DNA from: Jatrophihabitans sp.
Lineage (GTDB): Bacteria > Actinomycetota > Actinomycetes > Mycobacteriales > Jatrophihabitantaceae
Length of the DNA stretch: 64,000 nucleotides
Direction: 5' to 3'
NCBI GenBank assembly: GCA_036389035.1
Contig: DASVQQ010000022.1
Span: forward strand, 62,001 to 126,000
Part shown: positions 1 through 8,522 of the stretch, piece by piece
Layout: every line of letters begins with the position of its first letter
Position numbering within the stretch: the stretch's first letter is position 1
Position numbers and translations under genes: made by a program
The notes under the pieces: generated by a model
The model's database searches: none
What the model was told of the DNA's origin: nothing
Seen by the model: only the letters and a program-made list of their open reading frames with translations

Positions 1-135
1 CGCGCACGCGGCGCTCGATCGCGCGACGGCCTTCTTCGGTTGAGCCGCGACGGCCTCTCTTCGGTTGAGTTCAGCCCCTCTTCGGCGGAGTCCTCCTTCG
101 AGTGCTGAGTCCTTCTCCGGTCGAGATCGGGCCGG
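1..135. other. intergenic end of window, no gene seen
   Basis: No convincing coding region. The stretch contains two imperfect copies of a CTTCGGTTGAG-type motif followed by CTCTTCGGCGGAG, a degenerate GC-rich repeat just past the end of the minus-strand hydrolase. No clean terminator hairpin is visible. Confidence 0.5.
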
Positions 136-984
136 TCAGCCGTTGTCGGCGATGAACTCGCGCAGCAGCCCGGCGAACCGCTCGGGCTCGGCCAGGTGCG
201 GAAAGTGCCCGGCCCGTTCGAAGATCTCGACCCGGCAGCCGGGGAAGCCGGTCTGCGCGGTGACCGCATGCCAGGACGGGATGATCCGGTCCTTGGCGCC
301 CCAGACCAGCATCGTCGGCACCGCGCCGGTCATCGGCAGGTGATCCCAGGCCGTCACGGTCTGCCCGCCCGGGTCGATGACCGAGCGGACGGTCGCCAGG
401 AAGGCGCGCCGGCTCTCCGCCCCGTTCAGGTCGCCCAGCCCCCGCCAGGCCTCGCTCACGTCAGCGCTTGCCCTGACGCCCAGCCGGCCCAGGCCGCCGG
501 CGACCGTGGCGGTCCGCCGGCGCAGCCAGCCCGAGGCGATCACCGGCAGCACCAGCTCGGCGCCGGGCAGCGCGGCCGCTCGCAGCAGCAGGCTCAACTC
601 GCGCCCGAGCCCGCCGCTGCTGACCAGCACCAGCCGCCGCACCCGCTCGGGGAACAGGTAGCCGAACTGCATGGCGATGCCGCCGCCGAGCGAATGCCCG
701 ACCAGCGTCACCTCCCCGATCTCCAACCGGTCCAGCAGGTCGCGCAGGGTCGCGGCGTGCGCGCCCAGGGAGTAGTCACCGACCGGCTTGGCCGAGGCGC
801 CGTGGCCGAACAGGTCCGGTGCGATCAGCCGGCGCTCGGCTGCCAGGGTCAGCATCAGCTGCGTCCAGTGCTGGTGCGAGCCCAGCAGGCCGTGGACGAA
901 CAGCACCGCGGGCCCGGCGCCGACGTCGGCGTAGCTGAGCGGGTGGCCGTGCAGTCGGACCGTACGGGGCAACACCGCGGTCAT
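136..984 (-). CDS. alpha/beta hydrolase
   Basis: Predicted soluble alpha/beta-hydrolase fold enzyme of 282 residues. The oxyanion motif HG follows the first strand (FVHGLLGSHQHW), the nucleophile elbow GHSLGGG carries the catalytic Ser, and GHFPHLAEP near the C-terminus supplies the His. The substrate is unknown; the sequence resembles the broad meta-cleavage hydrolase/haloperoxidase group. A GTG six codons upstream is possible, but the ATG used here follows a GGGAG ribosome site at proper spacing. It diverges from a SnoaL-like gene across a short region with two palindromes, so the two may share a regulator. Confidence 0.85.
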   Translation of the reverse strand: MTAVLPRTVRLHGHPLSYADVGAGPAVLFVHGLLGSHQHWTQLMLTLAAERRLIAPDLFGHGASAKPVGDYSLGAHAATLRDLLDRLEIGEVTLVGHSLGGGIAMQFGYLFPERVRRLVLVSSGGLGRELSLLLRAAALPGAELVLPVIASGWLRRRTATVAGGLGRLGVRASADVSEAWRGLGDLNGAESRRAFLATVRSVIDPGGQTVTAWDHLPMTGAVPTMLVWGAKDRIIPSWHAVTAQTGFPGCRVEIFERAGHFPHLAEPERFAGLLREFIADNG

Positions 985-1007
985 CTTTCGGCTCCCATCC
1001 ACGCTAT

Positions 1008-1038
1008 GTTACCGATGCGTAACTTACGCTACCGTAGC
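1008..1038. promoter_or_regulatory. paired palindromes between divergent genes (possible operator)
   Basis: GTTAC-N6-GTAAC occupies 1008-1023, and the overlapping 12-mer TACGCTACCGTA (arms TACG/CGTA) lies at 1025-1036. Both lie between the divergent hydrolase and SnoaL-like genes, where a TetR-type repressor would bind. The same GTTAC-N6-GTAAC pattern recurs upstream of the EtfD-like gene. Confidence 0.5.
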
Positions 1039-1096
1039 TGGCTCGGTCGGCGGCGGCAATGGCTGTACTTGCTGTGACAATCAGGAGGAACCCAAC

Positions 1097-1474
1097 GTGG
1101 AGGCGGCCGTGCCCGATCTTTCCCGGACGATCACCGACTACATCGCCAGCTGGAACGAGACCGACCCGCACCGGCGTGCCGAGCTGATCGCGGCGGTCTG
1201 GCGCGAGGACGGCCGCTATGTCGACTCGATGACCGAGGCGCTGGGCAGGCAGCAGATCGGGGCGATGATCGCCGGAGTCCAGCAGCAGGTCCCCGACAGC
1301 GCCTTCAGCCTGATCGGAGAGGTCCAACCGCACCACGACGTCGCCAGGTTCCGCTGGCAGCTCGGCCCGGCCGGCGGCCCGCCGCTGCTCACCGGTCTCG
1401 ACGTCGCGATCTTCGACGCCGACGGCCGCCTGCGCCAGCTGATCGGATTCTGGGACCAGCAGCCGCAAGGCTGA
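1097..1474 (+). CDS. SnoaL-like / NTF2-fold protein
   Basis: A 125-residue protein of the nuclear-transport-factor-2 superfamily (SnoaL-like). The N-terminal helix (ITDYIASWNETDPHRRAELI), the W-x-E-D-G-R-Y-V-D motif and the late FRWQLGP and DGRLRQLIGFW strands are typical. Members are small isomerases, hydrolases or binding proteins, so no reaction can be assigned. The GTG start is preceded by a strong AGGAGG site. It is divergent from the alpha/beta hydrolase, a common pairing in catabolic loci. Confidence 0.8.
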   Translation: MEAAVPDLSRTITDYIASWNETDPHRRAELIAAVWREDGRYVDSMTEALGRQQIGAMIAGVQQQVPDSAFSLIGEVQPHHDVARFRWQLGPAGGPPLLTGLDVAIFDADGRLRQLIGFWDQQPQG

Positions 1475-1499
1475 ATCCGGGCGGCTCTACTATCGGTCC

Positions 1500-3005
1500 A
1501 TGGCCAGCATCGACGCCGCGTTCCTCGCCCTGCCAGCCGCCAGCCTCGCCGACGCGGCGCTGAGCCGAGCCCGCGAGCTCGGCGCCTCGCATGCCGACTT
1601 CCGGCTGGAACGCATTCGGGTCGCGTCGCTGACCCTGCGCGACGGCCGGCTCGACGCCAGCACCGACGACGAGGACCTCGGCCTGGCGGTCCGGGTCGTG
1701 CACGAGGGCGCCTGGGGTTTCGCCAGCGGCATCGACCGCACGCCCGAGGCCGCCGCCCGGCTGGCCGAGCAGGCGGTGGCCACCGCCAAGCTGAGCCGGG
1801 TGCTCAGCTCCGATCCGGTGGAGCTGGCCGCCGAGCCGGTTTACCCCGATGCCAGCTGGGTGTCCGCCTACGACATCAACCCCTTCGAGGTGGCTCAGGC
1901 CGATCGGCTCGCCAGGCTCTCCGAGCTGTCGGAGCGGCTGCGCAGCGCGGACGGGGTCGACCACGTCGACGTCAACCTGATCCAGGTGCTGGAGAACAAG
2001 TTCTACGCCGACACCGCCGGCACGCTCACCACCCAGCAACGGGTGCGGCTGCATCCGGAGTTCACCGCCGTGCAGGTCGACCGGGCCAACGGCGGGTTCT
2101 CCTCGATGCGCTCGCTGGCCCCGCCGGCCGGGCGCGGCTGGGAGTACCTGACCGGAACCGGGTGGGACTTCGACGCCGAGCTGGCCGAACTGCCCGAGCT
2201 GCTCGCCGAGCATGTCAAGGCGCCCGCGGTGCAGCCCGGCCGCTACGACCTGGTCATCGACCCGTCCAATCTGTGGCTCACCATTCACGAGTCGATCGGC
2301 CACGCCACCGAGCTGGACCGGGCGCTGGGCTACGAGGCGGCCTATGCCGGAACCTCGTTCGCCACCTTCGACAAGCTCGGCAGCTTTCAGTACGGCAGCC
2401 CGATCATGAACGTGACCGGTGATCGCACCGTGCGCCACGGCCTGTCCAGCGTCGGCTACGACGACGAGGGGGTGGCCACCGGCGACTTCGACATCATCAC
2501 CGACGGCGTCCTGGTCGGGTACCAGCTGAACCGGCAGATGGCGGCGGCCAAGGGACTGGGCCGCTCCAACGGCTGCGCCTTCGCCGACTCCTCGGGTCAC
2601 ATTCCCCTGCAGCGGATGGCCAACGTGTCACTGCAACCGAGCCCGGAGGGTGGCTCCACCCAGGACCTGATCGGCGGCGTCGAGCGGGGCATCTACGTGG
2701 TGGGCGACAAGTCCTGGTCGATCGACATGCAGCGTTACAACTTCCAGTTCACCGGCCAGCGGTTCTTCAAGATCTCCAACGGCCGGCTGGCCGGCCAGCT
2801 GCGCGATGTCGCCTACCAGGCCAGCACCCCGGAGTTCTGGGGTTCGATGGCGGCCACCGGCGGGCCGCAGACCTACGTGCTGGGCGGCGCCTTCAACTGC
2901 GGCAAGGGCCAGCCCGGCCAGGTGGCCGCGGTGTCGCACGGCTGCCCGTCAGCGCTGTTCAGCAACGTCAACGTCCTCAACACCGTCAGCGAAGGTGGCC
3001 GATGA
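1500..3005 (+). CDS. tldD: TldD/PmbA family metalloprotease, TldD subunit
   Basis: Catalytic subunit of the TldD-TldE heterodimeric zinc metalloprotease, which degrades unfolded peptides and in some bacteria matures RiPPs or CcdA. The HExxxH motif is present as His263-Glu-Ser-Ile-Gly-His267, and the C-terminus holds the family's GG-x-NCGKGQP segment with a metal-ligand Cys. Length (501) is normal. The gene overlaps tldE by four bases, so translation is coupled. There is no Shine-Dalgarno; TACTAT sits six bases before the ATG, suggesting a leaderless transcript. No obvious precursor peptide lies beside it. Confidence 0.92.
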   Translation: MASIDAAFLALPAASLADAALSRARELGASHADFRLERIRVASLTLRDGRLDASTDDEDLGLAVRVVHEGAWGFASGIDRTPEAAARLAEQAVATAKLSRVLSSDPVELAAEPVYPDASWVSAYDINPFEVAQADRLARLSELSERLRSADGVDHVDVNLIQVLENKFYADTAGTLTTQQRVRLHPEFTAVQVDRANGGFSSMRSLAPPAGRGWEYLTGTGWDFDAELAELPELLAEHVKAPAVQPGRYDLVIDPSNLWLTIHESIGHATELDRALGYEAAYAGTSFATFDKLGSFQYGSPIMNVTGDRTVRHGLSSVGYDDEGVATGDFDIITDGVLVGYQLNRQMAAAKGLGRSNGCAFADSSGHIPLQRMANVSLQPSPEGGSTQDLIGGVERGIYVVGDKSWSIDMQRYNFQFTGQRFFKISNGRLAGQLRDVAYQASTPEFWGSMAATGGPQTYVLGGAFNCGKGQPGQVAAVSHGCPSALFSNVNVLNTVSEGGR

Positions 3006-4417
3006 TGACCAGCACCACCGAAGCCGGCGCGATGGCCATCCAGCAGCTGGTGGAACAGGCCCTGGCGCTGTCCACCATGACCGGTTGCCTGGTGATCGGT
3101 GAGGAGCTGACCGGCGCGAACCTGCGCTGGGCGGGCAACAGCCTCACCACCAACGGCCAGATGCATTCCCGCAAGCTCACCGTGATCTCCATCTTCGACG
3201 GCGAGCAGGGCACCACGGCCGGAGTGGTGTCGCGCGCCATCACCGGCGCCGACGAGCTGGCCGCGTTGGTGGCGGCCAGCGAGGCGGCTGCCCGGGCCGC
3301 CTCGCCGGCTGATGACGTCGCGCCGCTGATCGAGCCCTACTCCCACTCCGACGACTGGGACGCGCCGGCCGCGGTCACCGGCATCGAGGTGTTCAGCGAT
3401 TTCGCACCGGCCCTGGGCCGGGCCTTCGCGGCCGCCGAACAGGCCGACCAGTTGCTCTACGGCTACGCCGAGCACCTGATGGCCTCGTACTTCCTGGCCT
3501 CCTCCACCGGCCTGCGCCGCCGGCACGACCAGCCCAGCGGACGGCTGGAGATGAACGCCAAGTCCCGGGACCTGACCCGGACGGCCTGGGCCGGCGCGCA
3601 GACCCGCGACTGGAGCGACATCGACGTCGAGGCGATGACCGCGGACCTGGCCAAGCGACTGGACTGGTCCGCGACCCGGATCGACCTGCCGGCCGGCCGG
3701 TACGAGACGTTGCTGCCGCCTTCGGCGATGGCCGACCTGATGGTCTACCTGTACTGGCACGCCACCGCCCGCGACGCCGAGGAGGGGCGCAGCGTCTTCG
3801 CGGCCAGCGACGGCAAGACCCGGATCGGACAGGTGCTGGCCCCGCTCGGCATCACCCTGTGCTCGGACCCGGCGGAGCCGGGCATGCAGGCGCCGGGGTT
3901 CCAGCTGACCACCGTGGGCGGTGAGGAGTCGGTCTTCGACAACGGGGCGCCGGCGGCGGCCATCCGCTGGATCGACGACGGCGTGCTGGCGAACCTGCAG
4001 CGCACCCGGAACTGGGCCGAGCGCACCGGCCAGCCCTACGTGCCTTTCGTGGACAACCTGATCATGACCGGCCCGGACGGCGACGGCGGGAAGTCGCTGG
4101 ACGAGCTGATCGCCGGCACCCGGCGCGGCCTGCTGCTGACCTGCCTGTGGTACATCCGGACGGTCGATCCGCAGACCCTGCTGGTGACCGGCCTGACCCG
4201 CGACGGGGTGTACCTGATCGAAGACGGCACGGTGCGCGGCGTGGTCAACAACTTCCGGTTCAACGAGTCTCCGGTCGACCTGCTGAGCCGGATCACCGAA
4301 GTGGGACGGACCGAGCGGACGTTGCCCCGGGAGTGGAGCGATTACTTCACCCGGGTCGCCATGCCGGCCGTCCGGGTGCCGGACTTCTACCTCTCCACTG
4401 TGAGCCAGGCCTCATAG
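3002..4417 (+). CDS. tldE: TldD/PmbA family protein, TldE (PmbA) subunit
   Basis: Non-catalytic partner of TldD, 471 residues. It shares the PmbA fold (ELTGANLRWAGNSLTTNGQ near the start, LTRDGVYLIEDGTVRGVVNNFRFNES near the end) but lacks the HExxxH zinc motif, as expected for TldE. Expression is coupled to tldD by the ATGA overlap. The two subunits form a barrel-shaped cytoplasmic dimer in known structures. A second in-frame ATG follows the first; the overlapping one is used here. Confidence 0.9.
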   Translation: MMTSTTEAGAMAIQQLVEQALALSTMTGCLVIGEELTGANLRWAGNSLTTNGQMHSRKLTVISIFDGEQGTTAGVVSRAITGADELAALVAASEAAARAASPADDVAPLIEPYSHSDDWDAPAAVTGIEVFSDFAPALGRAFAAAEQADQLLYGYAEHLMASYFLASSTGLRRRHDQPSGRLEMNAKSRDLTRTAWAGAQTRDWSDIDVEAMTADLAKRLDWSATRIDLPAGRYETLLPPSAMADLMVYLYWHATARDAEEGRSVFAASDGKTRIGQVLAPLGITLCSDPAEPGMQAPGFQLTTVGGEESVFDNGAPAAAIRWIDDGVLANLQRTRNWAERTGQPYVPFVDNLIMTGPDGDGGKSLDELIAGTRRGLLLTCLWYIRTVDPQTLLVTGLTRDGVYLIEDGTVRGVVNNFRFNESPVDLLSRITEVGRTERTLPREWSDYFTRVAMPAVRVPDFYLSTVSQAS

Positions 4418-4662
4418 CCGCCGGTGTGAGCTGGGCCATGCAGGGTTGGACAGCCCTTGGCGTAATGCCTGCTTTATAGGTAATTCTGCGCCCGATAAGT
4501 TCGTCTCTGCGCCCTTGTGACCGGGGCCGCAGCCTTCGAACGGGCTTGTAAGCGCTGCCGCTCGTTACTCTTTGATCACTGCCCGGTAGGACTGTGGCGC
4601 GAATCCGTCGCCCGTCCTGGGGCGCCCCGCCAGTCACCGTCGACTGACAAGGAGTCCTGATC
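4418..4662. promoter_or_regulatory. pckG leader region with cre-like motif
   Basis: Noncoding 245-base leader of pckG. TTGTAAGCGCTGCC at 4546-4559 resembles half of a LacI/GalR-family operator (cre-like TGnAAnCG core). An AAGGAG ribosome site lies close before the pckG ATG. No terminator hairpin after tldE is evident. Confidence 0.35.
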
Positions 4663-6486
4663 ATGACGAGCACCGTTCTCCGCCTGGATACCGCCCCCAC
4701 CGACCACCCCGGCCTGCTGCGCTGGGTGCGCGACACCGCCGAGCTGACCGAGCCGGATCAGATCGTGTGGTGTGACGGATCGGCCGAGGAGTGGAACCGG
4801 CTCACCGAGCAGCTCGTCGCGGCCGGCACCCTGACCCGGCTCGACGACGCCAAGAAGCCCAACTCCTTCTACGCCGCCTCCGACCCCACCGACGTCGCCC
4901 GGGTCGAGGACCGGACCTTCATCTGCTCGCAGAACCCCGCCGACTGCGGTCCCACCAACAACTGGATGGACCCGGGCGACATGAAGGCGCTGCTCACCGA
5001 GCGGTTCCGCGGTTCGATGCGCGGCCGCACCATGTACGTCATCCCGTACTGCATGGGACCGCTGACGGCCGACAAGCCGATGCTGGGCGTCGAGCTCACC
5101 GACTCGGCCTACGTGGTCGTCTCGATGCACATCATGACCCGGATGGGTTCCCAGGCCCTGGAGCTGTTCGTCAAGGACGGCGTGAACCAGCCCTACGTGG
5201 CCGGCCTTCACTCGCTCGGCGCGCCGCTGGCGCCGGGTGAGGCAGACGTCGCCTGGCCGTCCAACGACACCAAGTACATCGTGCACTTCCCCGAGGACCG
5301 GCTGATCTGGTCCTACGGCTCCGGTTACGGCGGCAACGCCCTGCTCGGCAAGAAGTGCCACTCGCTGCGGATCGCCTCGGCGCAGGCGCGCAACGAGGGC
5401 TGGCTGGCCGAGCACATGTTGATCCTGAAGCTGACCAGCCCGCAGCAGAAGTCCTACTTCGTGGCCGCGGCGTTCCCGTCGGCGTGCGGCAAGACCAACC
5501 TGGCGATGCTCGACCCGACGCTGCCCGGTTGGAAGGTCGAGACCATCGGCGACGACATCGCCTGGATCCGGTTCGGCGAGGACGGCCGGATGTATGCCGT
5601 CAACCCCGAGAACGGCTTCTTCGGGGTGGCCCCGGGCACCGACTGGCACACCAACCCCAACGCGATGCGCACGATCGCCAAGGGCAATTCGCTGTTCACC
5701 AACGTCGCGCTCACCGATGACGGCGACATCTGGTGGGAGGGCATGGGCGAGCCGCCGGCGCACCTGACCGACTGGAAGGGCCGCGACTGGGAGCCCGGCT
5801 CGTCCGAGGCAGCCTCACATCCCAACTCCCGGTACTGCACGCCGATCGAGCAGTGCGAGACCAAGGCGCCCGAGTGGGACGACCCGCGGGGCGTCCCGCT
5901 GGACGCGATCTTCTTCGGCGGCCGGCGCAAGGACACCATCCCGCTGGTGACTGAGGCGCGGGACTGGCAGCACGGCGTGTTCATGGGCGCCACCCTGTCC
6001 TCGGAGACCACCGCGGCCGCCGCCGGCAAGGTGGGCGTGGTGCGCCGGGACCCGATGGCCATGCTGCCCTTCATCGGCTATCACGCCGGGGACTACTTCG
6101 CGCACTGGATCGAGGTCGGCAAGAGCGCCGACGCCGTCAAGCTGCCCAAGATCTTCTACGTCAACTGGTTCCGCCGGGACGCCGACGGCGGGTTCCTGTG
6201 GCCCGGGTTCGGCGAGAACATCCGGGTGCTGAAGTGGGCGATCGAGCGGATCGAGGGCCGGGCTGCCGCCCTGGACACCCCGATCGGCCGGGTCCCGACC
6301 CCGGACGCCCTGGATGTGGACGGCCTGGAGCTGACCGAGGAGCAGTTGAGCCAGGCGCTGGCCGTCGACGCCGAGCAGTGGCGCTCGGAGATCCCGGCCA
6401 TCGAGGAGTGGTTCGACAAGATCGGGGACAAGGTGCCGTCCTCGCTGCGCGACGAGCTGGCCTCGCTCAAGCTCCGGCTGGGCTGA
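4663..6486 (+). CDS. pckG: phosphoenolpyruvate carboxykinase (GTP)
   Basis: Converts oxaloacetate and GTP to phosphoenolpyruvate, GDP and CO2, the entry step of gluconeogenesis and a cataplerotic valve, in the cytosol. Length (607) matches GTP-type enzymes. The kinase-1a loop [12 protein letters not shown] is present with the reactive Cys275 and Lys277. The mobile-lid and guanine-binding segments ([35 protein letters not shown]) are intact, as is the substrate-loop motif [19 protein letters not shown]. It stands alone, with an upstream cre-like motif and a strong downstream hairpin. Confidence 0.97.
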   Translation: MTSTVLRLDTAPTDHPGLLRWVRDTAELTEPDQIVWCDGSAEEWNRLTEQLVAAGTLTRLDDAKKPNSFYAASDPTDVARVEDRTFICSQNPADCGPTNNWMDPGDMKALLTERFRGSMRGRTMYVIPYCMGPLTADKPMLGVELTDSAYVVVSMHIMTRMGSQALELFVKDGVNQPYVAGLHSLGAPLAPGEADVAWPSNDTKYIVHFPEDRLIWSYGSGYGGNALLGKKCHSLRIASAQARNEGWLAEHMLILKLTSPQQKSYFVAAAFPSACGKTNLAMLDPTLPGWKVETIGDDIAWIRFGEDGRMYAVNPENGFFGVAPGTDWHTNPNAMRTIAKGNSLFTNVALTDDGDIWWEGMGEPPAHLTDWKGRDWEPGSSEAASHPNSRYCTPIEQCETKAPEWDDPRGVPLDAIFFGGRRKDTIPLVTEARDWQHGVFMGATLSSETTAAAAGKVGVVRRDPMAMLPFIGYHAGDYFAHWIEVGKSADAVKLPKIFYVNWFRRDADGGFLWPGFGENIRVLKWAIERIEGRAAALDTPIGRVPTPDALDVDGLELTEEQLSQALAVDAEQWRSEIPAIEEWFDKIGDKVPSSLRDELASLKLRLG

Positions 6487-6514
6487 GCCGCTGGCCGAGC
6501 ATCGCGAGCACGAC

Positions 6515-6550
6515 GAACGCCCGAGGAGTCGGCTGGCTCCCCGGGCGTTC
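6515..6550. terminator. bidirectional hairpin after pckG
   Basis: Fourteen-base arms (GAACGCCCGAGGAG / CTCCCCGGGCGTTC) with one mismatch and an eight-base loop, followed by TGTTGT. It lies between convergent pckG and the tail-collar cassette. Confidence 0.75.
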
Positions 6551-6565
6551 TGTTGTCCGGCTGCG

Positions 6566-7099
6566 CTACGGGCGCTGCGGGAAGATCCCCTCCAGCGCGA
6601 TGATGAAGGTGACGGTCAGGTAGGGCGGCATGTTGTTGTGCGGCTGGTTGCCGCCGGTCGGCAGCACTGCCTGTCCGTTCATCAGCAGGTTGGGGGCCGG
6701 TCCGGTCGAGTAGAGCGCGTCACCTGAGCGGCCGGTGCGGGCCTGTGCCCAGGTGTTGTTGGTCGGCTTGGTGTCGTCGCCGGCGCCGTCGAAGGACAGG
6801 GCGGTGTGGGTGTGCATCGCCATCTCGGCGTTGATCAGGGTGACGGCCGGAGTGCCGCCGATCTCGCCGAGGGAGCGCGGCGACAGGCCTGCCCCCTGGC
6901 CCTGCTGCATCGGAGAGGCGCCCTGCAGGTTGGGCAGGCCGAAGGTGACCCGGCCGTCACCGCCGTAGGTGACGCCCAGCAGCGCGAACAGCGCGGTGTT
7001 CTGCGAGATCGACATCAGCTGGCCGTTGCACAGCGCCCAGCCCCTGGGTGCGAAGTTGCCGCCGAAGATCCTGATTTCGGCGAGGAAAGGATCAGTCAC
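6566..7099 (-). CDS. phage tail collar (MdpB-like) protein, copy 3
   Basis: A 177-residue tail-collar domain protein, the family that includes the microcystin-related MdpB and phage short-tail-fibre collars. It starts MTDPFLAEIRIFGGNFAPRGW, has the core LCNGQLMSISQNTALFALLG and YGGDGRVTFGLPNLQG, and ends with GGNQPHNNMPPYLTVTFIIALEGIFP. It is the last gene of a minus-strand run of three paralogs, a DUF6916-like gene and an acetyltransferase. There is no signal peptide or membrane segment. The cellular function of these stand-alone bacterial copies is not established. The start is GTG with a GGAGC-type site upstream. Confidence 0.88.
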   Translation of the reverse strand: MTDPFLAEIRIFGGNFAPRGWALCNGQLMSISQNTALFALLGVTYGGDGRVTFGLPNLQGASPMQQGQGAGLSPRSLGEIGGTPAVTLINAEMAMHTHTALSFDGAGDDTKPTNNTWAQARTGRSGDALYSTGPAPNLLMNGQAVLPTGGNQPHNNMPPYLTVTFIIALEGIFPQRP

Positions 7100-7114
7100 G
7101 ATGTGGCTCCGTCG

Positions 7115-7624
7115 CTAGTTTCGGCTGGGGAAGATGCCCACGAGGGCAATGACAAAGTTCAGTACCAGGTACGGCGGCGTGTTCTCGTGCGGCTGGCTGC
7201 CACCGACTTTCGATACCGCCAGGGGATTCATCGGCGTGTTGGGAGCGGACGCGAAGGCATCCGTCGGAGCGGTCGCCCAGATACCGCCGCGGGGGCTGAT
7301 GCCCGGAGCGGACGCCGCCGTCTGGCCCCCCGGCGGGTGCACGTGGGCCGGCATCTCGTTGACGGTCAGGGTGTGCGCGAACTCGCCGGCGGCCTGGCCG
7401 ACGTTGTAGCTGCCCTGGTTGATGCCCTGATGGACCGGCACCCGGGCCTGCAGGTTGGGCAGCGCGAAGTTGGTGACTCCGTTGCCGCCGTACATGGTGC
7501 CCAGGATGGAGAACAGCGCCTGGTTCTGGTTGATGGGCAGCAACTGGCCGTTGCAGAATGCCCAGCCCCTGGGCGGATAGGTGAAGGAGACGATCTTGAT
7601 CTCAGCGATGTATGGGTCACTCAT
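7115..7624 (-). CDS. phage tail collar (MdpB-like) protein, copy 2
   Basis: Second of three paralogs, 169 residues: MSDPYIAEIKIVSFTYPPRGW, then CNGQLLPINQNQALFSILG, MYGGNGVTNFALPNLQARVPVH and the closing GGSQPHENTPPYLVLNFVIALVGIFP. It differs from its neighbours by losing FGGNF in the first strand (VSFTY) and by the central variable loop (HPPGGQTAASAPGISPRGG), the sort of divergence expected if the three copies occupy different positions in one assembly. It is separated from its neighbours by 15 and 22 bases and is probably co-transcribed with them. Confidence 0.88.
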   Translation of the reverse strand: MSDPYIAEIKIVSFTYPPRGWAFCNGQLLPINQNQALFSILGTMYGGNGVTNFALPNLQARVPVHQGINQGSYNVGQAAGEFAHTLTVNEMPAHVHPPGGQTAASAPGISPRGGIWATAPTDAFASAPNTPMNPLAVSKVGGSQPHENTPPYLVLNFVIALVGIFPSRN

Positions 7625-7646
7625 AGCGGTTCACTCCGTCTCGACG

Positions 7647-8147
7647 TCAGCTCTGGGGCGGGTAGATGCCCTCGTACGCGATGATGAAATTGATCACCTG
7701 GTACGGAGACATGTTGTTGTGCGGCTGGTTCCCGCCCGCGGGCGTCAGCGCATTCGCAGCCATCGGGTCCGGCGGCGGTGTCTGGGTGCTGTACATGGTG
7801 TTGGCGTAACTTGCCCAGAACTGGCCGTTCGGTGACGTCGTGGTCGCGGCCGTGTTGGCCACCGGCGCGTGCGTGTGGGCCGGCAACTGGTTGGTGGTCA
7901 GGGTCACCGTCTCGGCGCCGCCCGTCTGGCCCAGTACGAAGCTGGGGCCCACGTGCATCGGCATTCGGGACTGCAGGTTGGGCAGCGCGAAGTTCGTCTG
8001 GCCGTCGCCGCCGTAGATGGTGCCGATCAGGTTGTACAGCGCGTCGAACTGCGAGATGGGCAGGCTCTGGCCCTGGCACAGTAACCAGCCCACCGGGGCG
8101 AAGTTGCCCCCGAACATTCGGATCTCGCCGATGTAGGGATCACTCAT
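7647..8147 (-). CDS. phage tail collar (MdpB-like) protein, copy 1
   Basis: First of three paralogs, 166 residues: MSDPYIGEIRMFGGNFAPVGW, LCQGQSLPISQFDALYNLIG, IYGGDGQTNFALPNLQSRMPMH and GGNQPHNNMSPYQVINFIIAYEGIYP. The conserved LPNLQ-x-R-x-P-x-H and QPH-x-N-x-x-PY motifs occur in all three copies. Viral collar domains of this fold trimerise and can chelate metals through His, but that is family knowledge and not shown here. No capsid, terminase, sheath or baseplate genes are nearby, so this is not a prophage remnant by context. Confidence 0.88.
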   Translation of the reverse strand: MSDPYIGEIRMFGGNFAPVGWLLCQGQSLPISQFDALYNLIGTIYGGDGQTNFALPNLQSRMPMHVGPSFVLGQTGGAETVTLTTNQLPAHTHAPVANTAATTTSPNGQFWASYANTMYSTQTPPPDPMAANALTPAGGNQPHNNMSPYQVINFIIAYEGIYPPQS

Positions 8148-8156
8148 GGCACATTC

Positions 8157-8522
8157 TCATCCTCCGTCGATGGGGTTGAAGACGGCGTGGAACTCCGCGC
8201 CGTCCGGTGTGGTGCGTACGGGGACCAGGAAGATCGGCGCCGGCTCGAAGTCCTGCCTGCTCAGCAGGTAGGTGCCCTGCTCGCGGGGCGCGTCCGGGCC
8301 GGCCCGGAACAGCAGGTTGAACGATCGCGACGCGCCCGGGACCGAGCTGCGGGCGCACTCGGTCAGCACGGCCTCGCAGACCCCCGCGGCTTCACCGGCT
8401 TCGCCAGGATCGGCAGGACCGGCGTCGGCAGGATCGGCAGCGGCAGGATCGGCGTAGCGCATCGTGAAGGACTGGCCCACCCGAGGCTCGAAGTCCTCGA
8501 AGCCCAGGGATCGCGCGCTCAT
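8157..8522 (-). CDS. DUF6916-like small protein of the tail-collar cassette
   Basis: A 121-residue protein resembling DUF6916 proteins. It opens SLGFEDFEPRVGQSFTMRY, has a central LLFRAGPDAPREQGTYLLSR segment and closes with FLVPVRTTPDGAEFHAVFN. A low-complexity insert of Ala-Asp-Pro repeats follows the first strand. Its ATG overlaps the acetyltransferase stop by four bases and it lies ten bases before tail-collar copy 1, so it belongs to the same transcript. Proteins of this family have no assigned function; the context suggests a structural or chaperone partner of the collar proteins. Confidence 0.72.
   Translation of the reverse strand: MSARSLGFEDFEPRVGQSFTMRYADPAAADPADAGPADPGEAGEAAGVCEAVLTECARSSVPGASRSFNLLFRAGPDAPREQGTYLLSRQDFEPAPIFLVPVRTTPDGAEFHAVFNPIDGG

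Noticed and set aside
6566..8147. Prophage or phage-tail-like bacteriocin remnant
   Set aside because: Only collar-domain proteins are present; no sheath, tube, baseplate, lysis, capsid, terminase or integrase genes and no attachment repeats were seen.
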